A stretch of 64,000 nucleotides of DNA from Arthrobacter psychrolactophilus. Lineage in GTDB: Bacteria > Actinomycetota > Actinomycetes > Actinomycetales > Micrococcaceae. The stretch's first letter is position 1; each line of letters opens with the position of its first letter. Of this stretch, positions 17,536 through 25,560 are shown one piece after another. The translations under genes and the position numbers were made by a program. The stretch covers positions 62,001-126,000 of the forward strand of contig NZ_QJVC01000003.1 in the NCBI RefSeq assembly GCF_003219795.1, read 5' to 3'. The notes below the pieces were generated by a model. That model saw nothing but the letters and a program-made list of their open reading frames with translations, made no database searches and was not told where the DNA came from.

Positions 17536-18006
17536 CTAGTCTCGTGTCGGGAATTCCGGAGTAGTCGCCGTGCACGTCACGGCTTCCCCACGGGCTGCGG
17601 TTTCACTGGCGATTTCCCGCGTCCCATCGAGCAGGATGCGGCAGCTGGCGGTGGTGCCGGGCCCCGGAGTAGCCGTGACCTGACTGTCCTGAGTGGCTGT
17701 GACCATGGCCGTCGCGCTCCACACAGCCTTGCCGGGATCGTCGGCCAGATTGCTCGTCGCCACGGTCCCGGCATCAACACTCGAAGAATCCTCGCCCCTC
17801 GACGGCGCCTCCAGGTACGACACCGCATCCAGCCGGTTCAACTCCTCGCCCACAACCGTGACCTCATAGCTGACCGACCAGGCGTTGCTCGTTTGCTTCT
17901 GCACAAAGCTGCAGCCGCTCATGGCCAGCACCGCGACGAGCGCACCCACCAGCGTGAGCGAGAGGCGGGTTCGTTGGATCAAAGGCAGGCGGTACGTCGT
18001 CTTCAT
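17536..18006 (-). CDS. MmpS-like small lipoprotein
   Basis: 156 residues. Signal peptide TRLSLTLVGALVAVLAMSGC with lipobox MSGC, so a lipoprotein. The mature part has the MmpS layout: VSYEVTVVG, a beta-strand core with VWSATAMVTATQDSQVT, then CRILLDGTREIASE with a paired Cys in VTCTAT, which probably form a disulfide. MmpS proteins accompany MmpL transporters in mycobacteria, but none is adjacent, so the partner is unknown. AAGGA lies 9 bases before the ATG and immediately follows a hairpin (18019-18066). An upstream extension to 18078 would cross that hairpin and is rejected. Confidence 0.75.
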   Translation of the reverse strand: MKTTYRLPLIQRTRLSLTLVGALVAVLAMSGCSFVQKQTSNAWSVSYEVTVVGEELNRLDAVSYLEAPSRGEDSSSVDAGTVATSNLADDPGKAVWSATAMVTATQDSQVTATPGPGTTASCRILLDGTREIASETAARGEAVTCTATTPEFPTRD

Positions 18007-18018
18007 AGTATTTATCCT

Positions 18019-18066
18019 TGCAGGATTAGCCACCGGAGTCCTCCCGCCCTGGTAGCTAATCCTGCA
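18019..18066. promoter_or_regulatory. Hairpin immediately before the MmpS-like start
   Basis: Arms TGCAGGATTAGCcACC (18019-18034) and GGTaGCTAATCCTGCA (18051-18066) pair at 15 of 16 positions, loop of 16 bases. It ends right against the Shine-Dalgarno AAGGA of the lipoprotein gene and lies about 50 bp past the permease stop. It could terminate the asparagine operon or modulate translation; no clear U tract follows on the minus strand. Confidence 0.5.
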
Positions 18067-18117
18067 GTCCCGTCTCATCCCTACGTCGGAGAAAAAGTAC
18101 GACGTCGGCCCCTCGCC

Positions 18118-19674
18118 TTACGCCTCTGTCCCGCCTGTTGCCCCGTCCCCGGCAGCGTCCACCGTGACCGGCACGCCACCGTGATGGGCCGTGACCGGAT
18201 GGCGATGCGTATCGGAATGACGGGCGGCGGCAATCTCGTTGATCCGTCCGCGGCTGAGGTACCAACCCACAATCAGCGCCGGGATGATGACCACGAGCGA
18301 GCCAATGGTCCAGGTACCCACGGGACTGTCGAACGCCATGAGGACCAGCACGGCCAGCAGGAACGCCAGGGTCAGGTACCCCGTGTACGGTGCGCCGATC
18401 ATGCGGAATACGGGGCGGATCGCCTTCCCCTTTTTCGCCAGGCGGTAGAGCGCCAGCTGGCACAGCACGATCATGCCCCACGAGGCGATGATGCCCAGCG
18501 CCGCCATATTCAGCACAATTTCAAAGGCCTGTGCGGGCACCACGGCATTCAAGATGACACCCAAGAAGGCAACACCGGCGGTCAGCAAGATGCCACCGTA
18601 CGGCACACCATTCCGGTTGAGCTTGGCGGTAAATTTCGGTGCGGAGCCCGACAGCGCCATGGAGCGCAAGATCCGGCCGGTGGAGTACAGCCCGGCATTG
18701 AGCGAGGACATGGCGGCGGTCAGGACCACGAGGTTCATGATCGAGTCCATGCCGGTCACGCCGATCGATCCAAAGAACGTCACGAACGGGCTCTCCCCCG
18801 CCTTGTAGGCGGTGTACGGCAGCAGCAAGGACAGCAAGATCAGCGATCCAACGTAAAACACGCCGATACGGATAATGACCGTATTGATGGCCTTGGGCAT
18901 GATCTTTTCCGGGTTCTTGGTCTCGCCGGCGGCCGTACCAATGAGCTCAATCGACGCGTAGGCAAAGACCACGCCCTGCATCACGACCACCACGGGAAGC
19001 AGCCCATTCGGGAAGAATCCGCCGTTGTCCATGATCAGGCTGAAGCCCACCTCCTGGCCGGCCACGGGGGTTCCAAAGATGACAAAGTAGGTGCCCACCA
19101 AGAGGAAGCCAACCAGCGCCACGACCTTGATCAGCGCAAACCAAAACTCCAGCTCGCCAAAGACCTTGACCGAGACGAGGTTCAGACCCAGCACCAGCAG
19201 CAGCGCCGACAAGGCCCAGATCCACTGCGGCACAGAGCCAATCCACGGCACGTATTTAGAGAAGAAATGCATATAAAGTGCGACGGCGGTGATGTCCACA
19301 ACCGCTGTCATCGCCCAGTTAAGCCAGTACAACCAGCCCGAGACGAAGGCCGCTTTCTCGCCAAAGAACTCACGGGCATACGAGACAAAGGAACCCGAGG
19401 ATGGGCGGTGAATGATCAGCTCGCCCAAAGCGCGCAGGATCATAAAGGCAAAGAAGCCACAGATGGCGTAGCTGAACATCAAGGCCGGGCCGGCCCCGGC
19501 CAGACGCCCGCCGGCACCCATGAACAGGCCCGTGCCGATGGCCCCGCCAATCGCGATCATTTGAATCTGGCGGGTCTTCAAACCCTTGTGAAGTCCGGCG
19601 TCCTCCGCCGTCAGGGCCGTGCTGGGCGCATCCTGCACTAAGTCAGCGTTGGCGCTTTTATCCTGGTGGTGCAT
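18118..19674 (-). CDS. ansP: Amino acid permease, AnsP-like (L-asparagine)
   Basis: 518 residues, an APC-superfamily amino acid:proton symporter with 12 membrane segments. Family signature [20 protein letters not shown] (residues about 31-50) marks segment 1, and segment 3 follows the long hydrophobic [19 protein letters not shown]. The C-terminus is a long His/Thr/Gly-rich cytoplasmic tail. Last gene of an operon with a GntR regulator, an asparaginase and aspartase, so asparagine or aspartate is the likely cargo. It starts 49 bp after the aspartase stop. Other amino acid permeases of the group cannot be excluded by sequence alone. Confidence 0.88.
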   Translation of the reverse strand: MHHQDKSANADLVQDAPSTALTAEDAGLHKGLKTRQIQMIAIGGAIGTGLFMGAGGRLAGAGPALMFSYAICGFFAFMILRALGELIIHRPSSGSFVSYAREFFGEKAAFVSGWLYWLNWAMTAVVDITAVALYMHFFSKYVPWIGSVPQWIWALSALLLVLGLNLVSVKVFGELEFWFALIKVVALVGFLLVGTYFVIFGTPVAGQEVGFSLIMDNGGFFPNGLLPVVVVMQGVVFAYASIELIGTAAGETKNPEKIMPKAINTVIIRIGVFYVGSLILLSLLLPYTAYKAGESPFVTFFGSIGVTGMDSIMNLVVLTAAMSSLNAGLYSTGRILRSMALSGSAPKFTAKLNRNGVPYGGILLTAGVAFLGVILNAVVPAQAFEIVLNMAALGIIASWGMIVLCQLALYRLAKKGKAIRPVFRMIGAPYTGYLTLAFLLAVLVLMAFDSPVGTWTIGSLVVIIPALIVGWYLSRGRINEIAAARHSDTHRHPVTAHHGGVPVTVDAAGDGATGGTEA

Positions 19675-19723
19675 GAAAGGATTCCTTTTCTATAGCCCGC
19701 CGGCGCCTTTGCCGACGGTCAGG

Positions 19724-21157
19724 TCAGTCGCCTAAGTTGGCGAGATGTTCTGGTCGTAGTAGTTCTTCAAGTTGTTCTGCCGTGAGAAGCTTGCGCTCCA
19801 ACACCAGCTCGGCCACACCGCGACCGGTCGCCAAGGCTTCCAGCGCAATCGCCGTCGAGGTGGAGTACCCCAACCGTGGATTCAGTGCGGTGACCAGGCC
19901 GATGGAGTGTTCCACCTGAGCTCGCAGCTTGTCCTCGTGCGCGGTAATCCCGCTGATGCACTTATCCGCCAGCGTGAAGCACGCGGCTTCCAGATGGCGC
20001 ATGCTCTTGGTCAGGCTGTGCACAATGATGGGTTCAAAGGCGTTGAGCTGCAGCTGCCCGCCTTCGGCCGCCATAGTGATCGTGACATCGTTACCGATGA
20101 CCTCGTACGCCACCTGATTGACGACCTCCGGGATCACGGGGTTGATCTTGCCCGGCATGATGGAGGATCCGGCCTGCACGGCTGGCAGGGTGATCTCGCC
20201 CAGTCCGGCGCGTGGCCCCGAGGAGAGCAGTCGCAGATCGTTGCAGATCTTCGACAGCTTCACGGCCACCCGCTTGAGGACACCCGAGAGGTGCACAAAG
20301 GCGCCAACATCGGAGGTGGCCTCGATCAGATCCACCGAGGTGGTCAGCGGCAGGCCCGAGATTTCAGCGAGGTGGCGGCAGGCAATCGCCGAGTAACCAA
20401 CGGGCGCATTGAGCCCCGTGCCGATCGCGGTGGCGCCGAGATTGATCTCATGCACCAGCAGCGTGGACTCGGCCAGGCGTGCCCGGTCCTCCCCCATCGT
20501 GACCGCGTAGGTGTTGAATTCCTGTCCCAGGGTCATGGGAACGGCATCCTGGAGCTGGGTCCGCCCCATCTTCACCACGGTGCGGAATTCCACGGCCTTC
20601 GCGGCGAACGCGTCGCAGAGGTGTTCCATGGCGACCACGAGTGATTTCGCGCCGAAGATCGTGGCGACGTTGACCGCCGTCGGATAGACATCGTTGGTGG
20701 ACTGGCTCAGGTTGACGTGGTCATTGGGGTGCAGGAACTGGTATTCACCCTTCTTGTGGCCCAAGATTTCCAGAGCCCGGTTGGCGATGACCTCGTTCAC
20801 GTTCATGTTCGACGACGTCCCGGCGCCTCCCTGGATCACGTCCACCACGAACTGGTCGTGCAGTTTTCCCGCAATGATCTCCTTGCAGGCCGCGATGATG
20901 GCTCCTGCCCGAACATCATCCAGCAGGCCCAGTTCCTGGTTGCTCTGTGCCGCAGCCTGCTTGACCATGGCCAGCCCCGTGACCAGGTGGGTGTTGCTGC
21001 TCAGCGTGGTGCCGGTGATAGGGAAATTTTCCACGGCGCGCAGGGTATGAACACCCCAATAAGCGTCGACCGGAATGTCCCGATCGCCGATCAAGTCGTG
21101 CTCGCTGCGCGTCATGACGGGGTCGGATACCGGATTGTTGGACATGCTGTCGGTCAT
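19724..21157 (-). CDS. aspA: Aspartate ammonia-lyase (aspartase)
   Basis: 477 residues, fumarase/aspartase superfamily. Converts L-aspartate to fumarate and ammonia. The signature GSSIMPGKINPVIPE (about residues 330-345) is the mobile catalytic loop with the Ser base. N-terminal EHDLIGDRDIPVDAYWGVHT and the conserved GGAGTSSNMN and TVVKMGRTQLQDA-type segments are present. With the neighbouring asparaginase it turns asparagine into fumarate plus two ammonia. It follows the asparaginase by 64 bp, which leaves room for a weak internal promoter. Length equals E. coli AspA. Confidence 0.95.
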   Translation of the reverse strand: MTDSMSNNPVSDPVMTRSEHDLIGDRDIPVDAYWGVHTLRAVENFPITGTTLSSNTHLVTGLAMVKQAAAQSNQELGLLDDVRAGAIIAACKEIIAGKLHDQFVVDVIQGGAGTSSNMNVNEVIANRALEILGHKKGEYQFLHPNDHVNLSQSTNDVYPTAVNVATIFGAKSLVVAMEHLCDAFAAKAVEFRTVVKMGRTQLQDAVPMTLGQEFNTYAVTMGEDRARLAESTLLVHEINLGATAIGTGLNAPVGYSAIACRHLAEISGLPLTTSVDLIEATSDVGAFVHLSGVLKRVAVKLSKICNDLRLLSSGPRAGLGEITLPAVQAGSSIMPGKINPVIPEVVNQVAYEVIGNDVTITMAAEGGQLQLNAFEPIIVHSLTKSMRHLEAACFTLADKCISGITAHEDKLRAQVEHSIGLVTALNPRLGYSTSTAIALEALATGRGVAELVLERKLLTAEQLEELLRPEHLANLGD

Positions 21158-21221
21158 GATTCTCCTTGAGAGTGGCGCCTCGTTGCGCCAAGAATGGTGT
21201 TAGAGATGAGCTGCGGTGCAG

Positions 21222-22193
21222 TTACTTCGTCGGGAAAGGCAGCCCCAGGAGTTCACCGACCGGGTGGCCACCGCCGTAGACCGGCAGTTCATTGAAGGGT
21301 TCCAAGAGTTCCGGGGCAACGCCCAAAGCCAGCAGGGCCGGGACGGCCGAGGGCATGCGGGCCCGGTCGCCGCCGTCGGAAATCTTTAGCGCCACTGCAG
21401 AACCATCGGCCATGGCGATCATTTGAATGCCCTCGAATCCGTCCTTGGCCAGCAGTCCGGGAACGGCCTCCATGAGCGCCGTGACATCTCGGCCCGCTCC
21501 GGCGACGAGCTCGGGATGGGCACGCATGGCATCGGCCACGCGGCGCTCCGGCGTGCCAGGTGCGGCGGTGACCAGGGCACTGAAGGCCCGGGCCATGCCG
21601 ATCAGGGAGAGTCCAAAGACCTCGGTGCCGCAGCCGTCGGTGCTGATTTCGTGTAGTTCCTCGCCCGTCAGCTCGGCAACAACCTCGCGGATCAGGGCGG
21701 TCAGGGGATGTTCGGGAGCCAGGTAGCTCTCGAGCGGCCAACCGTTTTTGACGCAGGTGGCGAGCAGGGCGGCGTGCTTTCCCGAACAGTTCTGGGCCAG
21801 CTGGGTGGGTCCATGGCTGGCGTTGAGCCAGGCTTTCTGCTCGGCGACGCCGTAGGGCAGATCCGTGGAGTTGCGCAGATCAGCGGGCGTCAGCCCGGCG
21901 TCGGCAAGAATCTTTGCTGCCGTGTCCTGGTGTTCGGCCGCACCGGAGTGACTTGCGGCGGCCAGGGCCAGCTGATCGTCGGGCAGCTCGAGCCCTGCCC
22001 GCAGCATGGCCACGGCGATCAAGGGCTTGAGCGCAGACCTGGGGTACACGCGGGCGGTGGGCTCTCCGCGCGAAAGGAGGCTCCCGCCGTCGGACGTCAA
22101 GGCGATGAGGGAGCCGAAGTGGACGCTCTCGACCAGCTCGCCGCGGGTCTGCACGGCGAGGGGTGCGTGGGCGGGAAAGTGGTGCGTGGTCAT
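21222..22193 (-). CDS. Asparaginase, asparaginase_II (Rhizobium etli type) family
   Basis: 323 residues; belongs to the Ser-Lys asparaginase family found in Rhizobium etli, not the E. coli AnsA/AnsB fold. The catalytic SxxK is Ser53-Lys56 in RSALKPL, with a second conserved SHSG at about 81-84, LAQNCSGKHAALL at about 142-154 and DGCGTEVFGLSL at about 194-205. It hydrolyses L-asparagine to aspartate and ammonia in the cytosol. ATG lies 2 bp after the GntR stop, so it is in the regulator's operon and upstream of aspA and ansP. Confidence 0.9.
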   Translation of the reverse strand: MTTHHFPAHAPLAVQTRGELVESVHFGSLIALTSDGGSLLSRGEPTARVYPRSALKPLIAVAMLRAGLELPDDQLALAAASHSGAAEHQDTAAKILADAGLTPADLRNSTDLPYGVAEQKAWLNASHGPTQLAQNCSGKHAALLATCVKNGWPLESYLAPEHPLTALIREVVAELTGEELHEISTDGCGTEVFGLSLIGMARAFSALVTAAPGTPERRVADAMRAHPELVAGAGRDVTALMEAVPGLLAKDGFEGIQMIAMADGSAVALKISDGGDRARMPSAVPALLALGVAPELLEPFNELPVYGGGHPVGELLGLPFPTK

Positions 22194-22195
22194 GC

Positions 22196-22897
22196 TCAGT
22201 GTGCTCCCGTGATGATGTTCAGTGCGGCGTCGACCGCGGTGAGGTGAACGGACATGGCGCGTCCGGCGGCGGCGGGGTCACCGGCGGCGATCGCGTCAAG
22301 GATGTGATTGTGTTCGGTATCCGAGGTGCGGGCGCGGCCGGTAATCAGGTTGATGGTTTCGGATTGTTTGGCCATGGCCTCGCGGATGTCGCTGACGACG
22401 CGTTCGAACACGTCGTTGCCGCTGGCCTTGGCGACGGCGGCGTGGAAGCTCGCGTCGAGGCTGACCCAGATCTCAGGGTCGTCTTCCTCGGCCATGAGGG
22501 CCAGGATGCCGCGCATTTGCTCGAGTTGTTCGGCAGTGCGGCGGGTGGCGGCAAATTCGGCGGCGGGCACCTCGATGTGCGGGCGCGATTCCATGAGGCT
22601 CCGGGCCGAGTACTGGCCCAGGACAAGCTCGGACGAGGCGCGGCTGGCGATGACGAAGGTGCCCTTGCCCGTGAGAGTTTCCGTCAGGCCGAGGGCGGTG
22701 CACGAGCGCAGCGCTTCGCGGATGACCGAGCGGCTCACGCCGTATTGGGTTGCCAGCGCAGTTTCGGAGCTGAGCTTGCTGCCGATAGCCAAGGCACCGC
22801 TTTCGATGGCCGTGCGGATGGCCTTAAATACGGCTTCCGCGGCACTGACCCGGAGAATCGGCCCCTGTCCTGCTGTCCAGCTGTCTGACAAGTTCAT
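22196..22897 (-). CDS. GntR-family (FCD type) regulator of the asparagine operon
   Basis: 233 residues. HTH: EAVFKAIRTAIESGALAIGS, then ALATQYGVSRSVIREALRSC, then LTETLTGKGTFVI as the wing. FCD ligand domain with LDASFHAAVAKASGNDVFERV and SDTEHNHILDAIAAGD. It is the first gene of the gntR-asparaginase-aspA-ansP transcript, so it controls its own operon; the effector may be asparagine or aspartate. An inverted repeat that overlaps a good promoter is 12 bp upstream. The ATG is chosen over the frame extension to 22921, which would run into that site. Confidence 0.9.
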   Translation of the reverse strand: MNLSDSWTAGQGPILRVSAAEAVFKAIRTAIESGALAIGSKLSSETALATQYGVSRSVIREALRSCTALGLTETLTGKGTFVIASRASSELVLGQYSARSLMESRPHIEVPAAEFAATRRTAEQLEQMRGILALMAEEDDPEIWVSLDASFHAAVAKASGNDVFERVVSDIREAMAKQSETINLITGRARTSDTEHNHILDAIAAGDPAAAGRAMSVHLTAVDAALNIITGAH

Positions 22898-22908
22898 AAT
22901 CGAAACTA

Positions 22909-22933
22909 TGACAGCCCTCACACCAAGCTGTCA
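22909..22933 (-). promoter_or_regulatory. Promoter and operator of the asparagine operon
   Basis: On the minus strand TTGACA, 18 bases, then CATAGT makes a good sigma-A promoter. The inverted repeat TGACAGC...GCTGTCA (7-bp arms, 11 bases between) spans it, so a repressor bound here would block the polymerase. Autoregulation by the GntR protein is inferred. Confidence 0.6.
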
Positions 22934-22946
22934 ATCCCACCCTTCC

Positions 22947-23009
22947 AACGCCGCACCACTTTCCGGCGGTTTTTGGGAGACGCCGCACCACTTTTCGGTG
23001 GTTTTGCCA
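22947..23009. repeat. Repeat B1: two tandem copies (GCCGCACCACTTTCCGGCGG family)
   Basis: Two tandem units of about 33 bp, each with CGCCGCACCACTT and a following CGGYGGTTTT; the same family lies at 30388-30451 in the opposite orientation. The remaining spacer to 23267 has no gene: only the promoter of the NmrA-like gene should be in it. Confidence 0.75.
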
Positions 23010-23267
23010 GGCCTCGCGCTAACTCCCTGAACGAGGTTCCTCACAGGAAAGCCAGCAGGGGCGGAGCATGACCCGCCCCGAGACTCGGTGCTTACCTCCG
23101 GATCCAAAAGCAAAACCACAAAAAGGAACGGTTCATCCGGGGGCTGGCTCCGGGACGCTTCTGATTGACATCACGGAGTTGCTCAAGGCACCTAAATCTG
23201 ATCACCAGCTGTCGCGAGCAGTAGCTGAGCCCTCGACAATTGCAGCGTCCAAGGATGTACTGGAGCC

Positions 23268-24107
23268 ATGACACTTCCACGCATCGCCGTCACCGGCGCT
23301 ACCGGGTTCATTGGCGGCCACACGGCCCAGACTCTGGCCGACGCCGGGCTCCCCCAGCGTCTGATTGTGCGCAACCCGGAGCGCGCTCCCCATCTTCCGC
23401 TGGCGGAGGTGGCGGTGGCAGCGTTTGGTGACCGTTCCGGCGTCGAGCATGCCCTCAAGGGAATTGACACGGTGCTCATGGTCTCCGCCGCCGAAAGTGC
23501 CACCCGACGCGAGGAGCACATGGCGTTCATCGACGGTGCGGCCGCTGCCGGGGTGCGGCACATTGTCTATACCTCCTTTGTGGCTGCCGCCCCGGATGCC
23601 GTCTTCACGCTGGCCCACGACCACTTCGCCACAGAGGAGCACCTGCGCAGCTCTGGCATGGCGTGGACGATTTTGCGGGACAACTTTTACCTGGACTTCA
23701 TGCCCATGATGGTAGGGGACGACGGCGTCATCCGCGGTCCGGCGGGGAACGGCAGAGCCGCGCTGGTCTCCCGCCGCGACGTCGCAGCAGCAGCGGCAGC
23801 CATACTCCAAGACCCCGCCACGCACGCCGGACGGACGTACGAACTCACGGGCCCAGAGGCTCTCACCATGACGGACATTGCGGCTACTCTCAGCGCCGGA
23901 TTGCAGCGGAGCATCAGCTTTCACAACGAAACAGTGGCGGAAGCGTACGAATCCCGCAAAGCGTGGGACGCGCCGCAATGGCAATATGACGCGTGGGTAT
24001 CCACCTATACCGCTATTGGCTCGGGCGCCATGGAACAGCTAAGTACCTCCGTTGAGGAACTCACGTGTCGCAGGCCGCAATCTCTCGCGGAATTTCTCGC
24101 TGCCTAA
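23268..24107 (+). CDS. NmrA-like NAD(P)-binding protein (QOR2-type)
   Basis: 279 residues of the atypical SDR group. VTGATGFIGGHTAQTLADAG is the dinucleotide-binding loop; IVRNPERAP replaces the Arg-rich NADP loop; WTILRDNFYLDFMP matches the region that contacts substrates in NmrA/QOR2 proteins. There is no YxxxK pair, so a sensor or quinone reductase is more likely than a classical SDR. Role unknown. Its start has no strong ribosome site (AAGGATGTACTGGAGCC). Confidence 0.8.
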   Translation: MTLPRIAVTGATGFIGGHTAQTLADAGLPQRLIVRNPERAPHLPLAEVAVAAFGDRSGVEHALKGIDTVLMVSAAESATRREEHMAFIDGAAAAGVRHIVYTSFVAAAPDAVFTLAHDHFATEEHLRSSGMAWTILRDNFYLDFMPMMVGDDGVIRGPAGNGRAALVSRRDVAAAAAAILQDPATHAGRTYELTGPEALTMTDIAATLSAGLQRSISFHNETVAEAYESRKAWDAPQWQYDAWVSTYTAIGSGAMEQLSTSVEELTCRRPQSLAEFLAA

Positions 24108-24516
24108 TTGGAAACCTGCGTGGCAACGTCAAGGGTTCTGATGGGAATTTTTCGCTGCGCTCGTCTGCGGCTCACCCCCATTGGAGCTCGAATTGCGCCG
24201 TGAAACCAGCTTCATGACGCTGGCTCGACCAATCGCCGTACAGAGCGCAACGCCGGCAGCCATCAGAAGCGCACGCAATGCTAGTGGACGATCCAGCCGG
24301 GTATTTTCGTCGAGAACGCCGCCAGTCGCTCCCTCCACCTGGCCATGGGATTCCGTGAGATTGGGTACCGTGAGCGGATCGCCCAGCTGAGTACCGGACC
24401 GCGCACCGGTCAATGGCAAGATACCGTCCTCTACGAGATCCGACTCTAGTTCTGGAGCCCGTATCGGTACTCTTCATGAAATACCGTCCCTGGCGCCCTG
24501 ATCGCTAGACTTCAGG

Positions 24517-24699
24517 ATGCTTCCTTCGCAACTGTGTCCACCGTTCGAACTGCAACTATCGACGCCACGATTGCGCCTGCGAGTTATTCGCGATGACGAT
24601 CTTCCGGCCATGGTGGACGCCGCATTGAGCGGCATCCAAAGTCACTGCGTACAACGAAGAGCGGCACCGAGTTTATTCGGTACCGCCCTTCGGCGTTGA
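24517..24699 (+). pseudogene. N-terminal fragment of a GNAT (RimJ/RimL-like) acetyltransferase
   Basis: A 60-codon frame whose first part, FELQLSTPRLRLRVIRDDDL, fits the N-terminal strand and helix of RimJ/RimL acetyltransferases (TPRLxLRxxxxxD). The remainder, with the acetyl-CoA site, is missing: after about residue 40 the sequence becomes unrelated. It is most likely the broken remnant of a GNAT gene; it has no functional reading frame beyond 24699. Confidence 0.5.
24661..24686. terminator. Hairpin after the maltokinase-cap-like gene
   Basis: Arms GCGGcACCGA and TCGGTaCCGC pair at 9 of 10 positions around a 6-base loop, 23 bp past the stop of the minus-strand gene. Little U tract follows, so termination strength is uncertain. 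Confidence 0.4.
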
Positions 24700-24709
24700 G
24701 AGTTGCGCG

Positions 24710-25339
24710 TTAGGAGACGGTCCCGGAAGCGATCAGAACCGGCTGCTCTTGGCCATCCCACACGACGGTGAGTCCGTGGGCCGCCGTGGTCTCGGCAGCC
24801 TGACCGAGTCTGCGAAGCACCTGAAGCTCAACGCCGCCGGCACTGATGGTGCTGACGTTGTCTTCTGTGCTGACGGACAGATCGGCAAGGTCAGGCAACG
24901 ATGCGAGCGGAACTCCCGTGGCAGAGATAGTGGAGGTTTCGGGCAAGACTGTTGTCTCGCCGTCGGACTCTCTGAGCTGAACAGCCTGGGGCGTCCCCGT
25001 CAGCACGGCGGCGGCGAGGGTGGCGGCGTAGACTGGGTCGCCCACGGCGTCGTACGCCCAGCGTTCCCCCAGAACCGAGTGCTCCATGGTGCCGATCAGG
25101 AAATCCTCGGCGCCGGCCAAGGGAGCTCCACGGTAGGTCATGGGCACCTGGAAGACATTGTTGCCAGCGCCGACGAGTTGAGTCTCGACGCCCACCTCAC
25201 CGGCGGGATCGTCAAAGCGGAACGAGCCCAGGCGCTCCACTTCCGTGTCGCCGGGGACGAACCAGGGTTGCTGCGGCAACCACAGCGCGAGAAGTTCCAT
25301 TTTCGAGGGGCGCAGCTGCGCAGCATAAACAATAGCCAT
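24710..25339 (-). CDS. Maltokinase N-terminal cap-like protein (CG0192-like)
   Basis: 209 residues. Starts MAIVYAAQLRPSKMELLALWL, the usual start of the N-terminal cap domain found before maltokinases, here alone. The following strands (GEVGVETQLVGAGNNVFQVPMTYRG, EHSVLGERWAYDAVGDPVYA) belong to the same fold. No kinase domain or trehalose/glycogen gene is beside it, so its role is unknown; such stand-alone CG0192-related proteins are known in corynebacteria from memory. An upstream in-frame extension to 25489 runs through repeat array A2 and is rejected. Confidence 0.75.
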   Translation of the reverse strand: MAIVYAAQLRPSKMELLALWLPQQPWFVPGDTEVERLGSFRFDDPAGEVGVETQLVGAGNNVFQVPMTYRGAPLAGAEDFLIGTMEHSVLGERWAYDAVGDPVYAATLAAAVLTGTPQAVQLRESDGETTVLPETSTISATGVPLASLPDLADLSVSTEDNVSTISAGGVELQVLRRLGQAAETTAAHGLTVVWDGQEQPVLIASGTVS

Positions 25340-25360
25340 GCCACCCAGTGTAAGGCGGCG

Positions 25361-25551
25361 GGAATTCTCTTGTGCAGCTCCTGCGGGTGCAGACCGAACC
25401 ACCAAATCCATTAAGCAGCTCCTGCGAGTGTGAACCGAGCCACCGAATCCTTTAAGCAGATCACGCGGGTGTGAGCGACAAACACCCACAGGAGCTGCTT
25501 AAGAGAATTGGCGCAGTGCCAAACACCCACAGGAGCTGCTTAAGAGATGTG
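25361..25551. repeat. Repeat array A2: three direct and two inverted copies of family A
   Basis: Direct copies at about 25361, 25403 and 25444 (core TTAAGCAGCTCCTGCG then GGTG), and inverted copies with AACACCCACAGGAGCTGCTT at 25480 and 25522, each followed by AAGAGA. Units repeat every 40 to 42 bp. Copies are more diverged than in array A1. The array separates the TPR gene from the maltokinase-cap-like gene; both are minus strand, so one of the hairpins probably ends the TPR transcript. Confidence 0.8.
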
Positions 25552-25560
25552 AACCTGCGG

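Larger units (their letters stand above)
24108..24709. other. 602-bp stretch with gene remnants only
   Basis: The spacer has no intact gene. A minus-strand frame (about 24129-24419) can encode one hydrophobic helix (RALLMAAGVALCTAIGR) and a polar tail but has only TTG starts and no ribosome site, so it may be the remains of a membrane protein. A truncated acetyltransferase frame and a terminator-like hairpin are listed separately. Confidence 0.5.

Noticed and set aside
17893-19641. A 582-codon plus-strand frame opposite the permease gene
   Set aside because: Composition is His/Gln/Arg-rich shadow coding; the minus strand holds a clear 12-segment amino acid permease.
24129-24477. Overlapping minus-strand frames with one hydrophobic helix
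   Set aside because: The helix-bearing frame has only TTG starts and no ribosome site; the other frame looks random. Kept only as a possible remnant.
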